A stretch of DNA of 64,000 nucleotides from Rhodoferax sp. (GCF_013297935.1 NZ_JAAFIX010000007.1:124001-188000); one strand, 5' to 3'; shown: positions 1-7,308, numbered from the stretch's first letter. Numbers and translations are program-made. The notes: a model not told the origin generated them from the letters alone.

Positions 1-97
1 TGCGTTCGGGCGCAGTGCCAGGGTCATGCTGGTCGATGTAGTCGAAGAATCGGTCGAAATCGTCAAAGACTTCCGGGGCAAGCTCAATGCGGGTCAT
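1..97 (-). CDS. RelE/ParE-family toxin, partial (C-terminus outside window)
   Basis: Reads MTRIELAPEVFDDFDRFFDY and continues off the window edge. This looks like the N-terminus of a RelE/ParE-fold mRNA interferase or gyrase toxin. It starts 31 nt after the stop of the ribbon-helix-helix antitoxin on the same strand, the usual antitoxin-first order of type II modules. The ATG at 97 is preferred because the upstream in-frame codons contain no other start and the N-terminus fits the family. Only about 32 codons are visible, so the toxin subfamily cannot be fixed. Confidence 0.7.
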   Translation of the reverse strand, partial: MTRIELAPEVFDDFDRFFDYIDQHDPGTAPER

Positions 98-128
98 GCG
101 GCGGTGGGCGATAAGCGGCAGCAGATGG

Positions 129-425
129 TTATTTGCCGAGCTTGCGCGCAGTGGGCTTGCGGGGGCGTTCGCTATCAGTCTTCGCGTTGGCACGGGCGAT
201 CAGGTAGGCTTTGGCCTCGTCCCACGCCACCGTTTTGCCGGTGTTTCGGATGTTGGCCCAGCGCTCTTCGGCCAGCGTGTGGAAGGCAGCGTCCAGCTCC
301 ACTTGCTCTACCGTCTGGGCAAGGGCATCGACGATAAAGGCGTGGGCCGATTTACCCATTTGCTGCGCCGCAGCGGCTACGCGGGCTTTGAGGTCGTCTT
401 CAATGCGGATGGTGGTCGTGGACAT
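129..425 (-). CDS. CopG-like ribbon-helix-helix antitoxin
   Basis: 98 aa. The start MSTTTIRIEDDLKARV is the classic beta-strand plus helix of a ribbon-helix-helix DNA-binding domain, followed by a helical toxin-neutralising region (WDEAKAYL) and a basic, proline-rich C-terminus (RKPTARKLGK). An upstream in-frame ATG at 551 would add 42 residues unlike the family, so the start at 425 is chosen. It is co-oriented with the toxin fragment at the window edge and should bind its own promoter with the toxin as co-repressor. The family call is firm; the exact module type is inferred. Confidence 0.82.
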   Translation of the reverse strand: MSTTTIRIEDDLKARVAAAAQQMGKSAHAFIVDALAQTVEQVELDAAFHTLAEERWANIRNTGKTVAWDEAKAYLIARANAKTDSERPRKPTARKLGK

Positions 426-519
426 GGCGGCTCCGGTTGGTTCGACATCAATGTAGCACAAACGTGCTATACCTAATCCTCCGAGCGTTTGCCAATCGCC
501 GCTCAACCCGGATTTGTGG

Positions 520-744
520 ATGACAAAAAAAAATGGAGGCCCTTGTCTCATCTCCGTGAGAAATCAGTTGAAAGAGAAAGCCATCAAGGACCTGGAAAAA
601 ACCAAGGAAGCGCTGCACAAGTCAGCCAACAACCTGCGCCTGGCCAACGACAAGGCCGATGACCTGACCATCAAGAAGCTCACCCGCGGCAACCCGACGA
701 TGGCGACCAAGTTTGCGGAGCTGCAAGGGACTGGCGAAGACTGA
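520..744 (+). CDS. Small charged hypothetical protein
   Basis: About 74 aa, very rich in Lys, Glu and Asp, probably mostly helical ([18 protein letters not shown] near the N-terminus). No family is recognised. The start is uncertain: ATG 520 lies just before a run of nine A, and GTG 556 is an alternative, neither with a good Shine-Dalgarno. A strong intrinsic terminator follows the stop at once, which supports a real transcription unit. It sits between two toxin-antitoxin modules, so it may be a remnant of a third small module or of a mobile element. A decayed gene fragment cannot be excluded. Confidence 0.4.
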   Translation: MTKKNGGPCLISVRNQLKEKAIKDLEKTKEALHKSANNLRLANDKADDLTIKKLTRGNPTMATKFAELQGTGED

Positions 745-776
745 GGCGTATTTTTGCAAATACGCCTAATTTTTTG
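745..776 (+). terminator. Intrinsic terminator
   Basis: Perfect 9-bp stem (GGCGTATTT / AAATACGCC) with a TTGC loop, followed by TAATTTTTT. It begins directly after the TGA of the small charged ORF and separates it from the parDE unit. Confidence 0.85.
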
Positions 777-804
777 AGCCGCGTCCTCCGAAATTACCGA
801 CAAA

Positions 805-819
805 TACCAGTTATTGGTA
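805..819. promoter_or_regulatory. Candidate ParD operator (inverted repeat)
   Basis: TACCA-GTTAT-TGGTA is a perfect inverted repeat about 45 bp upstream of the parD start. ParD/ParE modules are normally autorepressed through a palindrome at the promoter, so this is a natural candidate. Binding is inferred. Confidence 0.45.
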
Positions 820-861
820 CTATTTGGCACTTCGTTACCCCATCCATCTCGGAGCAAGCCC

Positions 862-1134
862 ATGACCCGAAGCACATCCATTTCGCTCGGTGAGCATTTC
901 GACGCATTCATTGCGCAACAAATCAGCCGAGGGCGCTACGGCTCTGCCAGTGAGGTGGTGCGCGCTGGATTGCGGCAGCTAGAAGAGCATGAAGCGCGAC
1001 TTTCGACCTTGCGCGCAGCGCTGGCGGATGGAGAAAACAGTGGAGCCAGTACCCCCTTGGATGTAGATGCATTCTTGAAGGCCAAGCGGCAAAAAATGGC
1101 CGGCACAGCCGCCAAAGACGCGGCTGCCCAGTGA
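862..1134 (+). CDS. parD: ParD-family antitoxin
   Basis: 90 aa. MTRSTSISLGEHFDAFIAQQ followed by GRYGSASEVVRAGLRQLEEHE is the standard ParD ribbon-helix-helix domain. The C-terminal half (DVDAFLKAKRQKM) should wrap the toxin. The ATG at 862 follows a GGAGCAAGCCC ribosome binding site; a longer in-frame start at 814 would overlap the promoter. It overlaps parE by 4 nt (GTGA), so the two are translationally coupled. The antitoxin neutralises ParE and represses the operon. Confidence 0.9.
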   Translation: MTRSTSISLGEHFDAFIAQQISRGRYGSASEVVRAGLRQLEEHEARLSTLRAALADGENSGASTPLDVDAFLKAKRQKMAGTAAKDAAAQ

Positions 1135-1439
1135 GTAGCGACCACCTTTTTTCTCCGCTTGCCCTGGCGGATCTTTCAGATATTTGGGACTACAGCTTCA
1201 GCAACTGGGGGGCAGACCAGGCCGATGCCTATGTGCTGGCGATCCATGCGGCATGTGAGGGATTGGCGCAGACCTTGGCAAAAGGTCGCCAGGTCGGGCA
1301 AAGCGCAGAGCACATTCGCGCGGGCTACCACAAACACTTGATAGGTTCACACGTGATATTTTTTAGATGCCCGGCGGGCGACACGGTGGAAGTGGTGCGC
1401 ATCTTGAACCAGCGCATGGATGTTCCTGCACACCTGTAG
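1131..1439 (+). CDS. parE: ParE-family toxin
   Basis: 102 aa with a GTG start overlapping the parD stop. The pattern FSPLALADLSDIWDYSFSNW at the N-terminus, a central AGYHKHLIGSHVIFFR strand and the end VEVVRILNQRMDV is typical of ParE/RelE-fold toxins of the gyrase-poisoning branch. It appears full length. The intact pair should act as a post-segregational stabilisation or stress module in this degenerate region. Confidence 0.9.
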   Translation: MSSDHLFSPLALADLSDIWDYSFSNWGADQADAYVLAIHAACEGLAQTLAKGRQVGQSAEHIRAGYHKHLIGSHVIFFRCPAGDTVEVVRILNQRMDVPAHL

Positions 1440-1456
1440 CCCGCTGGTGGTGGCTT

Positions 1457-1852
1457 TCAAAGACTCTCTCCCCGCCCCAACTTTTCCAAAAACTCCACGA
1501 TTCGCTTCTGCCGCGTCTCCGCCCGCTTAGCGCTGGTGAGCCGGTAGTAGATGGTGAACAGCTGCTGCCGCTTCAGGGTGGCGTAGAAAGCCAAGGCGGC
1601 GGGGTGTTGCTGCAGCGCGGCCAAAAAGTCTTCGGGAATCTCCATGGTGGCGCTGCCTGCATAGGCGGTGGCCCTGGCCCAGCGGCCGTCGGCGCGGGCG
1701 GCCACCACGCAGTCGTCCCACGTCACGCTGGGCAGGCCGCTGCCCTTTTTGTAGATGCGCACCCACAGCTCGGGCTCGCTGGCGTGGTGCGCCTGCAGCC
1801 AGGTGTGCAATTGCTCGGGGGTTTCGAACGTGTGGAGGACCTTGTCGCTCAT
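1457..1852 (-). CDS. YdeI/OmpD-associated family protein with internal deletion
   Basis: 131 aa. The N-terminal part (ETPEQLHTWLQAHHASEPEL, then the KKGSG and WDDCV region) and the C-terminal part (VPEDL-like IPEDFLAALQQHPAAL, YYRLTSAKRAETRQKRI) match the beginning and end of the YdeI bacteriocin-protection family. Homologues are about 190-200 aa. The middle of the family, with its FGWIDG and WLQRFTPR motifs, is missing: WDDCV runs straight into AARADGRW. The reading frame is kept. The ATG at 1852 is used because upstream codons look non-coding. Function of the shortened protein is doubtful. Confidence 0.7.
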   Translation of the reverse strand: MSDKVLHTFETPEQLHTWLQAHHASEPELWVRIYKKGSGLPSVTWDDCVVAARADGRWARATAYAGSATMEIPEDFLAALQQHPAALAFYATLKRQQLFTIYYRLTSAKRAETRQKRIVEFLEKLGRGESL

Positions 1853-1950
1853 GTGGGGTGCCTGCTGAATGGGGGCGGGTGGTTCATGATTGTGTGCCCG
1901 CGCCGCACACCGCGTATCGTGCGGGTTTACCAACCCACGGGAAACTTGCC

Positions 1951-2331
1951 ATGCAACTCGGCTACACCATCCTCTATGTGCCTGACGTGCCCGCCACGCT
2001 CAAGTTTTATGAAGCGGCCTTTGGGCTCACCACGCGCTTTCTGCATGAAGGCGGGGACTACGGTGAGCTAGAGACCGGCAGCACGGCGCTGGCGTTCTCC
2101 AGCCACAGCCTGATGCAGCAGCTGGGCAAGAACCCGCAGGCCGCCAGCCCCACTGCGCCCAGCTTTGAGATTGCGCTGTGCACGCCCGATGTGGCCGCCG
2201 CACTGGAGCGCGCCATCGCCGCCGGGGCCACGCCCATGCGCCCGGTGGAGGTCATGCCCTGGGGCCAGACGATTGCCTATGTGGCCGATATCAACGGCTT
2301 TTTGGTGGAGCTGTGCACGCCTATGGGCTGA
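1951..2331 (+). CDS. VOC (glyoxalase/bleomycin-resistance) family protein
   Basis: 126 aa. Starts MQLGYTILYVPDVPATLKFY and ends GQTIAYVADINGFLVELCTP, the paired beta-alpha-beta-beta-beta modules of the vicinal oxygen chelate fold. The metal ligands at the expected ends of the modules (Glu in YGELET, Glu in FLVELCT) are present. Substrate cannot be told from sequence; such proteins range from lactoylglutathione lyases to resistance proteins. Divergent from the YdeI-like gene, with about 100 bp between them. Confidence 0.85.
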   Translation: MQLGYTILYVPDVPATLKFYEAAFGLTTRFLHEGGDYGELETGSTALAFSSHSLMQQLGKNPQAASPTAPSFEIALCTPDVAAALERAIAAGATPMRPVEVMPWGQTIAYVADINGFLVELCTPMG

Positions 2332-2357
2332 GCATGGGCGAAAAACTGCTTGGGATT

Positions 2358-2413
2358 GCTACGTTTTTAGTAGCAATTTGCGCATATTCCACTTGGGCTA
2401 GGGCTTGTTTTTC
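2358..2413 (+). repeat. Dispersed 56-bp repeat, copy A
   Basis: First of seven gap-free copies in the window. It opens with a hairpin (GCTAC, 7-nt loop, GTAGC), then TTTGCGCATAT, then TTGGGCTAGGGC. Its far end lies in the Bro-like pseudogene on the other strand and provides that gene's TAG stop. Confidence 0.8.
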
Positions 2414-2804
2414 TTCAATTTCTTAGCTCCCGAAGCGGGTGGCAGATAGTTGTCGCCCGACACCACGGATTTGCCGGTTTGGTTCTCCAGTTGCTGGCGG
2501 GCTTGAACGTAAGCGCGGGGTCGGCCATTTCCTGCATGCGCTCGTAGCCCACTTTGGCGGGCCACAGCTTGATGGGCTCGGCTTTGGGGCTGGGGACGGA
2601 TTGGATGATGCGAAGTAGTGTCTCCGCGAGGGCGCAATCCGTTTCTCGCTGCTTGCCATCTGCCGCCGTTAATTTCAACCGTACGATTTCCTCGTACGGT
2701 TGCTCCGACCCGGCTTCCTGCGCAAGCTTCCGCTTCAAGTCAGACCAGTAGCGCTTGGCGCTTTTGCTTTCAGTCAACACCGGCACCACGTCCACTCTCC
2801 ACAT
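2398..2804 (-). pseudogene. Bro-N/antirepressor-like protein remnant
   Basis: From 2804 the frame reads VDVVPVLTES, then YWSDLKRKL, LKLTAADGKQRETD, QSVPSPKAEPIKLW, GYERMQEMADP. These are the hallmarks of the Bro N-terminal domain of phage antirepressors and DinD-like proteins. After MADPAL the frame breaks; the expected ending (ARQQLENQTGKSVVSGDNYL, then PP) continues in another frame and stops at 2398. The first 25 or so residues of the domain are also missing at the RIO kinase side. So it has one frameshift and a 5' truncation and is a decayed phage-type gene. Confidence 0.8.
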
Positions 2805-2830
2805 GCCTTGGAATGCCCCACAATCCTTGG

Positions 2831-3688
2831 ATGAAAGCTCCCCCCCGACTCCAGTCTTTGGTTGAAGAAGGCCTTATCGACTCCGTGGTGCGCCAGCTCA
2901 TGAGCGGCAAAGAGGCCATGGTGTTTGTTGTGCGCAGTGGTGACAACACCCTGTGCGCCAAGATCTACAAAGAAGCCACCCACCGCAGCTTCCGCCAGGC
3001 GGTGGACTACACCGAGAACCGTAAGGTCAAAAACTCACGCTCAGCCCGCGCCATGGCCAAGGGCAGCAAGTTTGGCCGCCAGGAGCAAGAGGCTGCGTGG
3101 CAAAGCGCCGAGGTCGATGCGCTCTACCGCCTGGCCGCCGCCGGTGTGCGCGTGCCCCAGCCCTACAACTTTCACGATGGCGTGCTGCTCATGGAGCTGG
3201 TAACCGACTCCGGGGGCGACGCCGCCCCGCGCCTGAACGATGTGGCCTTTACCCCCGAGCAGGCGCTGGCCCACCACGCCACGCTGATTGGCGAGGTGGT
3301 GCGCATGCTGTGTGCGGGGGTGGTGCACGGGGACTTGTCGGAGTTCAACATCTTGCTGGCGCATGCTGACGGGGTGGACTTTCCCGTGATCATCGACCTG
3401 CCCCAAGCGGTAGACGCCGCAGGCAACAACCACGCCCAGCGCATGCTGATGCGCGATGTCGGCAACCTGCGCGATTTCTTCGGCCAGTTTGCCCCCGCGC
3501 TGCTCAGCACCGACTACGGCCCCGAGATCTGGAGCCTGTACCAAGCGGGCATGCTCAGCGTTGAGACGCCGCTCACCGGCCACTACGAGCGCGCCCATGC
3601 CGATGTGGACATGCAAGCCGTGCTGCGCGAAATTGACGACGCTCGCGCCGAGGATGCAGCACGCCGGCTGCGCATGGCCGGCGGCTAG
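2831..3688 (+). CDS. RIO1-like serine protein kinase (PA4780 type)
   Basis: 285 aa. A compact RIO kinase: flexible loop SGKEAMVF (25-32), ATP-anchoring Lys44 in CAKIYKEA, catalytic HGDLSEFN (166-173, Asp168, Asn173) and metal-binding Asp189 in IIDLPQ. The family starts with an MK(A/T)P-like stretch, which supports ATG 2831; an in-frame ATG at 2813 would add six residues. Bacterial members are cytoplasmic and their substrates are mostly unknown. All key residues are present, so it should be active, unlike several decayed neighbours. Confidence 0.9.
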   Translation: MKAPPRLQSLVEEGLIDSVVRQLMSGKEAMVFVVRSGDNTLCAKIYKEATHRSFRQAVDYTENRKVKNSRSARAMAKGSKFGRQEQEAAWQSAEVDALYRLAAAGVRVPQPYNFHDGVLLMELVTDSGGDAAPRLNDVAFTPEQALAHHATLIGEVVRMLCAGVVHGDLSEFNILLAHADGVDFPVIIDLPQAVDAAGNNHAQRMLMRDVGNLRDFFGQFAPALLSTDYGPEIWSLYQAGMLSVETPLTGHYERAHADVDMQAVLREIDDARAEDAARRLRMAGG

Positions 3689-3711
3689 CGGAAGCCTTCC
3701 GTTCTGACAGT

Positions 3712-4273
3712 ACGCAGGGGTAGCCAGCCCCTGACTGGCGTCGTTTGTTGCTGAATACGCAACTATTAATTGCAATTTAGACTGTTTATGTTCTTAAATA
3801 GAAATTGCACAATTCATCCCATCGACGAGACGCAACTTCAATAAACGCCCCATCGATGCTGTTCAGACGGTGCTTGACCGCCGCAGCCAAATCAACCACT
3901 TGGAAGGAACTTCATCATGACCAAAACTTTTACTTCTTCTATCGCTGTCGCCATTTTCTCTTTGGCTGCTTCTTCCGCAATGGCAGCTCCTAGCGCTGCT
4001 GCTGTGCAAACTTTCAATTACAGCGACTTGATCAGCCCCCAGGCGTTTGCCCGTGTGCACAGCGACAAGACCCGCGCCCAAGTGCGCGCTGAGATGCTGG
4101 TGAAGAACTTGGACATCGCCCCTGTGCAGTTCACAGAGCTGACAAGCCCTAAGGCGTTTGCCAAGCCCGTGTCGACAAAAACCCGCCTCGATGTGCAGAA
4201 CGAATTGATCGCCGCACAGAAGTCTGGCAAGACCGACTTGATGGCCTTGATCTCTGGCTTCGAGGGCTAATCT
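3712..4273 (+). repeat. 562-bp direct repeat, copy 1
   Basis: Matches 4803-5364 with a constant offset of 1091 bp. I see only two differences: 3729 C/T and 4247 T/C, the latter a silent Leu codon change. The unit holds the upstream region and the whole gene of a small secreted protein. The leader also has the inverted repeat TGCAATTT/AAATTGCA (3771-3778 and 3802-3809) around a possible promoter (TTGCAA, 18 nt, TTAAAT). Confidence 0.95.
3917..4270 (+). CDS. Small secreted DUF4148-like protein, copy 1
   Basis: 117 aa. Signal peptide at 1-23 (IAVAIFSLAASSAMA, cut after AMA), then two related motifs: SDLISPQAFAR with SDKTRAQVRAE, and TELTSPKAFAK with TKTRLDVQNE. The KTR-x-x-V-x-x-E element resembles the DUF4148 repeat of Burkholderiales exported proteins. 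GGAAC lies just upstream of the ATG. The mature protein should be periplasmic or secreted; function unknown. An identical protein is encoded 1091 bp downstream, so gene dosage may matter. Confidence 0.75.
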   Translation: MTKTFTSSIAVAIFSLAASSAMAAPSAAAVQTFNYSDLISPQAFARVHSDKTRAQVRAEMLVKNLDIAPVQFTELTSPKAFAKPVSTKTRLDVQNELIAAQKSGKTDLMALISGFEG

Positions 4274-4333
4274 GATCGCGGGGTGGATGCTCTAGCAGCG
4301 TCCTCCCTGCGGTGATCGATTCATCAGACAACC

Positions 4334-4609
4334 ATGACTACTGCTACCTATCGTATTGCTTTGCTGGCAGTTCTCGTATTCGGACACAGCGCCTCTCAGG
4401 CTTTGCCGAGACTCCGCCCTGATAGTCCCCACGCTTCCGACACTTTTGCTCTGCCTTCACCGCCTTTGCAGCGGTCGGTAATGCCGTTTTCAGCGCGCCC
4501 CGTAGATTTTGAGTTCGGGGTGTTGCGAGATAGAAAACCTCCTACTTTCGACAAGGCTACCCAGCCAGCCATCGAAATAAGCCTGCCCCTCAACGGAGAT
4601 CGTGGCTAG
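4334..4609 (+). CDS. Putative small exported protein
   Basis: 91 aa. The N-terminus (YRIALLAVLVFGHSASQA) looks like a signal peptide with cleavage near SQA-LP; the mature part is proline-rich with no recognisable domain. No convincing Shine-Dalgarno and no family match, so it could be spurious. It lies in the spacer between the two copies of the direct repeat and has no counterpart after the second copy. From 4610 to 4802 I see no convincing gene. Confidence 0.35.
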   Translation: MTTATYRIALLAVLVFGHSASQALPRLRPDSPHASDTFALPSPPLQRSVMPFSARPVDFEFGVLRDRKPPTFDKATQPAIEISLPLNGDRG

Positions 4610-4802
4610 CGCGCTTTGCGCTGCGGACAGGTCCGCCCTCAAGCTTTTAAATCCGTTGCGACTGAATCGCCCGTCTCCGCTTTACAGAGCGTTGGAGCAT
4701 GGTGGTGAGCACCCTATGTCGCAAACCGCTATTGAACCGATGGCCCCCTTGTTCACGAGCATTTCGACCCGGATACCGTCCGCCCACAGCAACTAGTGCA
4801 CA

Positions 4803-5364
4803 ACGCAGGGGTAGCCAGCTCCTGACTGGCGTCGTTTGTTGCTGAATACGCAACTATTAATTGCAATTTAGACTGTTTATGTTCTTAAATAGAAATTGCA
4901 CAATTCATCCCATCGACGAGACGCAACTTCAATAAACGCCCCATCGATGCTGTTCAGACGGTGCTTGACCGCCGCAGCCAAATCAACCACTTGGAAGGAA
5001 CTTCATCATGACCAAAACTTTTACTTCTTCTATCGCTGTCGCCATTTTCTCTTTGGCTGCTTCTTCCGCAATGGCAGCTCCTAGCGCTGCTGCTGTGCAA
5101 ACTTTCAATTACAGCGACTTGATCAGCCCCCAGGCGTTTGCCCGTGTGCACAGCGACAAGACCCGCGCCCAAGTGCGCGCTGAGATGCTGGTGAAGAACT
5201 TGGACATCGCCCCTGTGCAGTTCACAGAGCTGACAAGCCCTAAGGCGTTTGCCAAGCCCGTGTCGACAAAAACCCGCCTCGATGTGCAGAACGAATTGAT
5301 CGCCGCACAGAAGTCTGGCAAGACCGACTTGATGGCCCTGATCTCTGGCTTCGAGGGCTAATCT
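4803..5364 (+). repeat. 562-bp direct repeat, copy 2
   Basis: Second copy of the unit at 3712-4273, with two substitutions seen. It has the same leader hairpin, inverted repeat (4862-4869 / 4893-4900) and complete gene. Downstream flanks differ immediately after the TCT that follows the stop codon. Confidence 0.95.
5008..5361 (+). CDS. Small secreted DUF4148-like protein, copy 2
   Basis: Encodes exactly the same 117-aa exported protein as 3917-4270, with one silent change near the 3' end. The same ribosome binding site and upstream region are duplicated, so both copies should be expressed alike. The near identity, including non-coding sequence, points to recent duplication or ongoing gene conversion. 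Confidence 0.75.
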   Translation: MTKTFTSSIAVAIFSLAASSAMAAPSAAAVQTFNYSDLISPQAFARVHSDKTRAQVRAEMLVKNLDIAPVQFTELTSPKAFAKPVSTKTRLDVQNELIAAQKSGKTDLMALISGFEG

Positions 5365-5456
5365 TTCTGCCTTGGAGCCCGTGAAGACTGCAGCCCGCAT
5401 GGTGCCTTCATGCAGTGCGGTTAAATCACGGGTTTCCATTCCCGAAGAACGCGTCG

Positions 5457-6004
5457 ATGAAATACAAAATGGCTCCCAATTCACTGTTTGCGATCTTGCT
5501 GCGCAACCCGTGGTGGTACAGCGTTTTGATTGCAGGCGTCATCAGTGTTCTGTGCGCATCACTGATGCCCAAAGACTTGGTTGTCTTTGGCATCATGGGC
5601 GCATTCCCATTCTTGGTGATCGGGGCAATGGCGTTCAAGCGGCAATGGACACCCCGTCAGCGGCGGCCGTAGCGGCCGAGACAGCACGCGTGGCGGGCTT
5701 GTCTTGGCGAGAGTTTTCCGCAGAGTTGGACGCCAAATTTGCCCGCCAAGGCTATAGCATGATGCGTTTAGGGACCAACGCCTCTGGGGGCGCAGCCGAC
5801 TTCCGCTTGGAAAAGGCAGGACAGGTCACCCTGGTAGCTGCCAAGCGCTACAAAGCGGCCACCCACGGGGTGGAACCGCTCGAAGCCTTGGTGGCCCAAA
5901 AAGAAGCGCTGGGTGCGGACTTTGCTGTGTATGTGTGCTTGGGCTCTGTGAGCCCGCAAGCGGCCAAGTTTGCCAAAGACAAGGCCTTCCAACTAGGGCT
6001 CTGA
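5457..6004 (+). pseudogene. Mrr-like membrane-anchored nuclease-fold gene, frameshifted
   Basis: Frame 1 (5457-5672) reads MKYKMAPNSLFAILLRNPWW and two hydrophobic segments, ending KRQW then stop. Frame 2 (from ATG 5645, or read through, to 6004) gives LSWREFSAELDAKFARQGY, GGAADFRLEK, LVAAKRYK and AVYVCLGSVS. Together they match one Comamonadaceae protein annotated as restriction endonuclease (two membrane helices plus an Mrr-like fold). The Mrr D...(Q/E)xK active site is already degenerate here (Asp in GAADF, but AxK instead of QxK). Either a frameshift near 5645-5670 or two overlapping cistrons (28 nt overlap); I favour a frameshift. Confidence 0.65.
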
Positions 6005-6083
6005 AGCACACAGCGCTGCGGCAGCGGGCTTAACCCAAGTGTTTGCCGAAAAAGTGCAGCGTGCGGTCCCACGCCTGCTGGGC

Positions 6084-6722
6084 CTAGACCGGGTCGAACT
6101 GTGTTGCGGGGGTGCGGCCGGCGCCCACAGCGGTTTCATTGGCAAAAGCGTGGTGTGCCAGATAGCGGTGAAACTCAAAGCCCACACCCGCGACGGTGAG
6201 CTTGGCCTCTAGCCCGTCTACGGTGTCAATGGCAAAGAACTGGTCTTGAGTAGCCCAGTGACCTTGCAAAGGCGCCTTGATTTTGCCGGCGTCGATGTAG
6301 TCGAGCGGCGGGCAGCCGTACCAGACCACAGCCGCATCAATATCCGGCGACTGGGTCACACCTAGGAGCGTGAGCGCACCGCCCATACAGAAGCCGGTGA
6401 GACCGACTTTGGGGGCGCGGGTTTTCATGAACTGCACCGCACTGGTAATGTCTTGGCCGGCGGCGTCGCCGAAATCAAGCGCGGTCATGAGGTGGTGGGC
6501 TTCTTCGGCCTCGACGGTGGATTTGCCGCGGTACAGATCCGGCACCAATGCCTGAAAACCCGCTAGGGCCAGCCGGTCGGCGACGCCACGGATCTGGTCG
6601 TTCAGGCCCCACCACTCCTGGATGACCACGATGGCCGGGGCATTGGATACGTGGGCCGGGACGGCCAGATAACCTTGCACGGCTTTGCCGTCAGGCCGCT
6701 GAAATTCAACCATGGTTCCCAT
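6084..6722 (-). CDS. Dienelactone hydrolase family protein, amber-truncated
   Basis: 212 aa of an alpha/beta hydrolase. Nucleophile Cys112 in GFCMGG and the His of LAHHAFANET are present, with VIQEWWGL and PDLYRG typical of the family. Translation ends at TAG (6084-6086) right after TQFDPV, but the same frame continues AQQAWDRTLHFFGKHLG to a TAA at 6030-6032, which is the normal family ending with Trp at the TAG position. A TGG-to-TAG change therefore removes the last helix. ATG 6722 has AGGAG five nt upstream. Catalytic residues remain, so partial activity is possible. Confidence 0.85.
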   Translation of the reverse strand: MGTMVEFQRPDGKAVQGYLAVPAHVSNAPAIVVIQEWWGLNDQIRGVADRLALAGFQALVPDLYRGKSTVEAEEAHHLMTALDFGDAAGQDITSAVQFMKTRAPKVGLTGFCMGGALTLLGVTQSPDIDAAVVWYGCPPLDYIDAGKIKAPLQGHWATQDQFFAIDTVDGLEAKLTVAGVGFEFHRYLAHHAFANETAVGAGRTPATQFDPV

Positions 6723-6783
6723 TGCTGCTCCTATGAAGTAAAAAGTACCTGCACATTCTTACCTCGCGCGCGCGCCCTAGGAG

Positions 6784-7239
6784 TTACAGGGAATTCAGTG
6801 CGGCGCGCTTCATGGCGTCGAGCTTGGGCTTCATGTAGAAGCCCATGAAAAACCCGATCAGCAGGCCGATGGGCAGTGAGCGGCTGAAGGCGTGCCACCA
6901 GTAGAGCGGCAGGCTGGCGTCCCAGGGGCTGTTGATCAGCGAAATGACCAGGGCCAGCAGGCTCTCAATGGCCAGGGAGCTCAGGAGAGACACCACCACC
7001 TTGCGCCAAAACGGCCGCATGCCCGGGGCCACCCATGCCACCAGCTTTTCGAGCTGGCCGATGCCCAGCAAGATCAGCGGCAAGACCACCACACTGGTGG
7101 CGAAGTTGCGCGCCCACAGGGCAACAAATACAGTGCCGGCTGCGGCGTTGGCCCAGGTCATGAAGGCGCTGAGCAGCAGTGCGATGGTGGGCAGAATCAG
7201 AACAGGGGCCGGGATTTTGCGGAATGCGGAGATAGGCAT
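6784..7239 (-). CDS. DUF2798 membrane protein
   Basis: 151 aa. MPISAFRKIPAPVLILPTIA starts the first of about four hydrophobic segments. Two tandem units, each ending in a charged stretch, and the FMGFYMKPKLDAMKR tail are typical of DUF2798 inner-membrane proteins. The upstream extension of the same frame is non-coding (it lies antisense to marR). It is divergent from a MarR regulator with two operator-like palindromes between them, so it is probably the regulator's target. Function unknown. Confidence 0.75.
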   Translation of the reverse strand: MPISAFRKIPAPVLILPTIALLLSAFMTWANAAAGTVFVALWARNFATSVVVLPLILLGIGQLEKLVAWVAPGMRPFWRKVVVSLLSSLAIESLLALVISLINSPWDASLPLYWWHAFSRSLPIGLLIGFFMGFYMKPKLDAMKRAALNSL

Positions 7240-7252
7240 AAATATATTAATA

Positions 7253-7299
7253 GTTGACAATATCAACATTGTAGAAATATTGGTTGATAAAGTCAACCA
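7253..7299. promoter_or_regulatory. Twin MarR-type operators
   Basis: Two inverted repeats share the core GTTGA-N5-TCAAC: 7253-7267 (spacer CAATA) and 7281-7299 (TGGTTGA-TAAAG-TCAACCA). Their centres are 30 bp apart, about three helical turns. They fill the AT-rich gap between the DUF2798 gene and marR, fitting dimers of the divergently encoded MarR protein. Confidence 0.7.
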
Positions 7300-7308
7300 T
7301 AAATAGCC

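Noticed and set aside
1367..2071. 234-aa plus-strand frame across the YdeI-like gene
   Set aside because: Antisense to the YdeI-like gene and ending in non-coding sequence; no recognisable domain.
4602..4796. 64-aa frame after the small exported ORF
   Set aside because: No ribosome site, no family, unusual composition; region treated as non-coding spacer.
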